Origin: Chryseobacterium sp.
GTDB lineage: Bacteria > Bacteroidota > Bacteroidia > Flavobacteriales > Weeksellaceae
Reading direction: 5' to 3'
Length of the DNA: 8,595 bases
Assembly (NCBI GenBank): GCA_003852805.1
Contig: RDDY01000040.1
Span: 1 to 8,595 of the forward strand
Translations under genes and position numbers: made by a program
In this document: piece after piece, positions 6,372-8,595 of the stretch
Position numbering within the stretch: position 1 is the first letter of the stretch
How the letters are laid out: every line of letters starts with the position of its first letter
Notes under the pieces: generated by a model
What the model was told of the DNA's origin: nothing
Seen by the model: the letters and a program-made list of their open reading frames with translations, nothing else
The model's database searches: none

Positions 6372-6841
6372 AAAAACGACTGTTTTTATTCTTCTTCGTA
6401 GGTGCACTTTTGGGTATGCTGGCCATGTATTGTGTGGGTGACCGTACAGCGGCAAATGTTGGCTCGACAACGCCTGCATCGTCGACAGTGAATGGAACCT
6501 CGGCTAAGGAAATCGACCGTTTGACCGACGAAAATACGGTGGTAAGCTTCCTTAAGGACAACCGGAAACTGCCCGGTTACTATTTGACGAAGAAAGAAGC
6601 GCGCAATCTGGGCTGGGATCCCGCCGGCGGAAATTTATGCGAAGTATTGCCGGGCCGTGCCATTGGTGGCGATGCGTTCGGTAACCGCGAAAAGAAGTTG
6701 CCGATGTCCGACGGCAGAAAATATTATGAGGCCGATATAGATTACCATTGCGGAAACCGTGGCGCAGCGCGTGTGGTTTACAGCAATGACGGTCTCATCT
6801 TCGTTACACACGATCATTACAAGAGCTTTACCCAAAAATAA
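6368..6841 (+). CDS. Barnase-family guanyl-specific ribonuclease with N-terminal membrane segment
   Basis: A 157-residue protein predicted to cleave single-stranded RNA, preferring sites after G. Residues 1-4 are basic (MKKR), 5-22 are hydrophobic, 28-47 form a Ser/Thr-rich linker, and about 48-157 align without gaps to nearly all of mature barnase. All catalytic residues are present: K75 (barnase K27), R107 (R59), E121 (general base E73), R131 (R83), R135 (R87) and H150 (general acid H102), as are the GWDPAGGNL, IGGD and DHYKSFT motifs. The residue before C22 is Tyr, so it is not a standard lipobox; the segment is a membrane anchor or a Sec signal. C91 and C128 correspond to barnase 43 and 80 and could form a disulfide in the periplasm. 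It is translationally coupled to nadE by a 4-nt overlap and followed 4 nt later by its probable inhibitor. Confidence 0.94.
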   Translation: MKKRLFLFFFVGALLGMLAMYCVGDRTAANVGSTTPASSTVNGTSAKEIDRLTDENTVVSFLKDNRKLPGYYLTKKEARNLGWDPAGGNLCEVLPGRAIGGDAFGNREKKLPMSDGRKYYEADIDYHCGNRGAARVVYSNDGLIFVTHDHYKSFTQK

Positions 6842-6845
6842 ATTT

Positions 6846-7124
6846 ATGGATGTTTATATAGATTTCGCCGAGATTGGCGATTATGAGGATTTTTATGACG
6901 CCTTAAAAAAGAAGGTTGTTTTGCCGGACTATTTCGGTAATAACCTTGATGCGTTGAATGACGTATTAATGGGAGGTCTGTCCATGCCGCTCAATATCGA
7001 ATTTGTGAACATGAACGTGGATCAGCTGGAAACCTTTGAAGATCTGCTGGAGACTATGGAAGATGCTGCCGATCAGGTAGATGGGCTGGGATTCAGTTAT
7101 TTCTTGGAGCAGTATGAAGAGTGA
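6846..7124 (+). CDS. Barstar-family ribonuclease inhibitor (immunity to the upstream RNase)
   Basis: A 92-residue acidic cytoplasmic protein with no signal peptide. The LPDYFGNNLDALND stretch (26-39) matches barstar's LPEYYGENLDALWD, the helix that plugs the barnase active site. Y29, D35 and the key D39 are retained; W38, T42 and W44 of barstar are N, M and G here, and C40 is V, leaving the protein with no cysteine. The C-terminal half is more divergent, with an acidic helix near 68-80 in the place of barstar E76/E80. The start chosen is the ATG at 6846, 4 nt after the RNase stop; the frame extends back to 6759, but that would overlap the RNase and add residues foreign to barstar. It would bind and block the RNase made in the cytoplasm before export. 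The gene ends 18 bp before a convergent gene, with no terminator in the gap. Confidence 0.93.
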   Translation: MDVYIDFAEIGDYEDFYDALKKKVVLPDYFGNNLDALNDVLMGGLSMPLNIEFVNMNVDQLETFEDLLETMEDAADQVDGLGFSYFLEQYEE

Positions 7125-7142
7125 GGTTCACCGATTGTGTGA

Positions 7143-7613
7143 TCATTTGCCCTTTAGTTCAATATTCAGCTGCCGTCCTTCCTCGGCAGCTTTCTTGTCC
7201 ATCCGTCGTCCGATGCCGGACCCGATGGCCAATCCCAAAGGCAGACCCAGCGCAATGTATGCGGTATTGTGCAGCGCAGTTCCGAAAGCCACACCCAACG
7301 GCAGCCCGAAAGCGGCCATGCCCAAACTCAGCCAAAGCTTGCGGTAGTAGCCCTTCGGTACAATTTTATGTTCTTTCTCCACCAACCTGACAATGGCAAA
7401 GCGGCGCTGCTTCAGGAGTTTGTTAAAGGTAGTTTTGCCGTCTGTTGATGCGTTCAACTCTCTAACAGCTCGGTTTATCTCACGTTCTACAGACCCCGAC
7501 AAATTTTTCTTCCGCAGCTCTTGAAGAAGCGTATTAAATTCGTTGACGGCAGCTACGGTTTGTGAGTCGTCTTTTAATTGCTCGTGCAGTTTTAATTCTG
7601 AGAGTTCAGCCAT
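7143..7613 (-). CDS. Unrecognised small protein with a C-terminal glycine-rich membrane hairpin
   Basis: A 156-residue protein I do not recognise. Residues 1-92 are charged and mostly helical in character (heptad-like Leu spacing around 25-35 and 63-80). Two hydrophobic segments follow at about 93-112 and 117-135, joined by a very short turn, then a basic and mixed-charge tail. Both segments carry the same motif, GLPLG(V/L)A(F/I)G, at 103-111 and 123-131, with GxxxG-type spacing that favours tight helix packing. That suggests an inner-membrane hairpin with both ends in the cytoplasm. It has no signal peptide. The ATG at 7613 is preceded by palindromic DNA at 7625-7655. It is convergent with the barstar gene and on the same strand as the lipoprotein gene upstream, but a terminator lies between them. 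Real coding sequence is likely; function unknown. Confidence 0.75.
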   Translation of the reverse strand: MAELSELKLHEQLKDDSQTVAAVNEFNTLLQELRKKNLSGSVEREINRAVRELNASTDGKTTFNKLLKQRRFAIVRLVEKEHKIVPKGYYRKLWLSLGMAAFGLPLGVAFGTALHNTAYIALGLPLGLAIGSGIGRRMDKKAAEEGRQLNIELKGK

Positions 7614-7624
7614 TTTTTCAAAAT

Positions 7625-7655
7625 GTGATCACCTGTGTAACAACAGGTTGTTAAC
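7625..7655. repeat. Two small palindromes upstream of the 7613 start
   Basis: GTGATCAC (7625-7632) is a perfect 8-bp palindrome, and 7637-7655 holds an inverted repeat (AACAAC 7639-7644, GTTGTT 7647-7652, 2-nt spacer). They sit 12-42 nt before the ATG of the membrane-hairpin gene and could be an operator or a leader hairpin. Each is short enough to arise by chance. Confidence 0.25.
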
Positions 7656-7747
7656 AAAAAACTATACTAAGATAGCTTTTTTTGTGTTAAGCCCGACGCG
7701 GCAAAGTATAACAAAAACAACATTTGCATCTCGCCACAAAACGTCAC

Positions 7748-7773
7748 AAAAAAAGCTCTACCAAAGTAGAGCT
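7748..7773 (-). terminator. Intrinsic terminator of the FKBP-like lipoprotein gene
   Basis: A perfect 8-bp stem (AGCTCTAC 7754-7761, GTAGAGCT 7766-7773) with a 4-nt loop. On the minus strand it is followed by an uninterrupted T run (7 T counting the last stem base). It begins 22 nt past the stop of the lipoprotein gene and should end that single-gene transcript. Confidence 0.88.
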
Positions 7774-7795
7774 GCTCACCGAAATATTGTATGTT

Positions 7796-8518
7796 TTATT
7801 TCTCGTCCTCCGTTCTCGTATGCGAGCGGTATAGCTGGAAGTTGAAAACGAAAGTTCTGTCGTTCAGATTGTAGTTGATGTAGTTAAAGTGCGGATCGCG
7901 CGCAAAGGCGGCTCTTGACGGAACAATAATCACACCTTGCAAATTATAGTTGGCCTCATCGGGCTGGTCATAACTCTTGAAATGTTTGATCGCCTCCTGA
8001 AATCCTTCTATTTCGAAATAGCTGCGGGTCACGTTCTTGTTGGCGTCCAGTACTGATTTCTTGACATAATACCATGAAGGATCCGTAGTGGGAGTCCCTG
8101 TGCCGTTTACGGTGTTGTAAAAATTGATCGGCGATTGGTAAATGGTTTTCCCTTCATGCGGTTCGGCTACGTACGTGGTCGCCCGAAACTGCAATGTGAT
8201 CACATCTTGGTCGGCCAGGGTTCTTCCATCGGCCGGTTGCGCGCCGGGACGTACAACATAGATCACACCCGATGGCAGTTTAACAGGATTCAGCGAAGAG
8301 AGTTTCACGCGTGTCGAATCGGCAGGTTCTTTGTCGGTAAACGTTCTTACGTTGCCTTGTGCGTCGAAATAATTATTTTCTAAAAAAGCCTGTGCTGCTT
8401 CGTCGTCATAGCTGTTCTGCGTTGCAACATCTACCTTCTGCAGTGGCTTGTCATCGTCTTTTCGGCAACCGATCATTGCCAGCGGGACAATAAGCAGACT
8501 CAGGATTATTTTTTTCAT
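7796..8518 (-). CDS. FKBP-like lipoprotein, possibly surface exposed
   Basis: A 240-residue lipoprotein. The signal peptide (1-17) ends in AMIGC with lipidation at C18. The mature protein starts C-R-K-D-D-D, fitting the K(D/E)2 lipoprotein export signal described in Capnocytophaga, which sends lipoproteins to the cell surface. Residues about 82-232 look like a divergent FKBP peptidyl-prolyl isomerase fold: GVIYVVRPGAQ at 84-94, VITLQFRATTY at 106-116, EGFQEAIKHF at 171-180 in the place of the FKBP 'GWEEGL' helix, and VIIVPSRAAFA at 196-206 for the 'IPSxLAYG' loop. The ligand-pocket Trp and Tyr are both Phe here (173 and 205), so isomerase activity is doubtful. It recalls GldI-type lipoproteins by fold, but I would not call it GldI. 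It has its own promoter box and terminator, so it is a single-gene unit. Confidence 0.8.
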   Translation of the reverse strand: MKKIILSLLIVPLAMIGCRKDDDKPLQKVDVATQNSYDDEAAQAFLENNYFDAQGNVRTFTDKEPADSTRVKLSSLNPVKLPSGVIYVVRPGAQPADGRTLADQDVITLQFRATTYVAEPHEGKTIYQSPINFYNTVNGTGTPTTDPSWYYVKKSVLDANKNVTRSYFEIEGFQEAIKHFKSYDQPDEANYNLQGVIIVPSRAAFARDPHFNYINYNLNDRTFVFNFQLYRSHTRTEDEK

Positions 8519-8555
8519 TAAGCTTTAATAATTATAATTGTGGTATAATAACGTG

Positions 8556-8563
8556 CAAAAGTA
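8556..8563 (-). promoter_or_regulatory. Bacteroidota -7 promoter box for the FKBP-like lipoprotein gene
   Basis: The minus strand reads TACTTTTG, an exact TAnnTTTG match, with 37 nt of very AT-rich leader between it and the ATG at 8518. No TTG is seen at the -33 distance in the remaining window. Confidence 0.6.
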
Positions 8564-8595
8564 TAAATAAAATATGAGAATCGATAAATTTTTGT

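Noticed and set aside
6759..6845. Upstream extension of the barstar gene
   Set aside because: It is the shadow of the RNase coding sequence in another frame; barstar similarity begins at 6846.
7656..7683. CTAT/ATAG hairpin with a T run as a plus-strand terminator for the nadE-barnase-barstar operon
   Set aside because: The stem is only 4 bp and lies beyond a whole convergent gene, more than 500 nt past the barstar stop.
7625..8204. The 11-mer AATGTGATCAC occurring at both about 7622 and 8194 as a possible regulator site
   Set aside because: Shared 11-mers are expected several times in a window of this size, and the second copy is inside the lipoprotein coding sequence.

Overview
The window looks like ordinary chromosome from a Bacteroidota bacterium, most likely class Flavobacteriia. 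The reasons are an adjacent gldB-gldC pair, short-form NadE and HD-domain CCA-adding enzymes of the type seen in that group, almost no Shine-Dalgarno sequences before starts, and four exact copies of the Bacteroidota -7 promoter box (TAnnTTTG), each 26-42 nt upstream of a start codon. I see no IS element, phage gene, CRISPR array, tRNA or rRNA.

Layout. Positions 2-64 hold the last 20 codons of an upstream gene. It is followed on the + strand by a small six-segment voltage-gated potassium channel (87-830). The channel converges, with a 7-bp overlap, on a minus-strand tRNA-maturation pair: the CCA-adding enzyme (824-2248) and the threonylcarbamoyl-AMP synthase Sua5/TsaC (2324-2872), each with its own promoter box. 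Next is a complete minus-strand transcription unit, gldB-gldC-metB-like. It has a promoter at 5560-5567, 12-nt gaps between genes and a strong intrinsic terminator at 3001-3025.

Divergent from gldB, 43 bp away, is a + strand operon of nadE (NAD+ synthetase), a barnase-family ribonuclease whose ATG overlaps the nadE stop, and a barstar-family inhibitor 4 nt further on. After it, on the minus strand, come an unrecognised small protein with a glycine-rich membrane hairpin (7143-7613) and a single-gene unit (7796-8518) with its own promoter box and terminator. The latter encodes an FKBP-like lipoprotein with a possible surface-export signal.

The most interesting part is the nadE-barnase-barstar operon: a toxin and its immunity protein are translationally tied to an essential cofactor gene. 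The RNase keeps every barnase catalytic residue, has an N-terminal membrane segment, and carries two cysteines at the positions (barnase 43 and 80) where a stabilising disulfide was once engineered into barnase. The inhibitor keeps barstar's key Asp35/Asp39 but has lost Trp38, Thr42 and Trp44, which suggests a re-tooled interface. A second oddity is a 12-nt perfect complement of the 16S rRNA tail just inside nadE, in a lineage that mostly does not use Shine-Dalgarno pairing.
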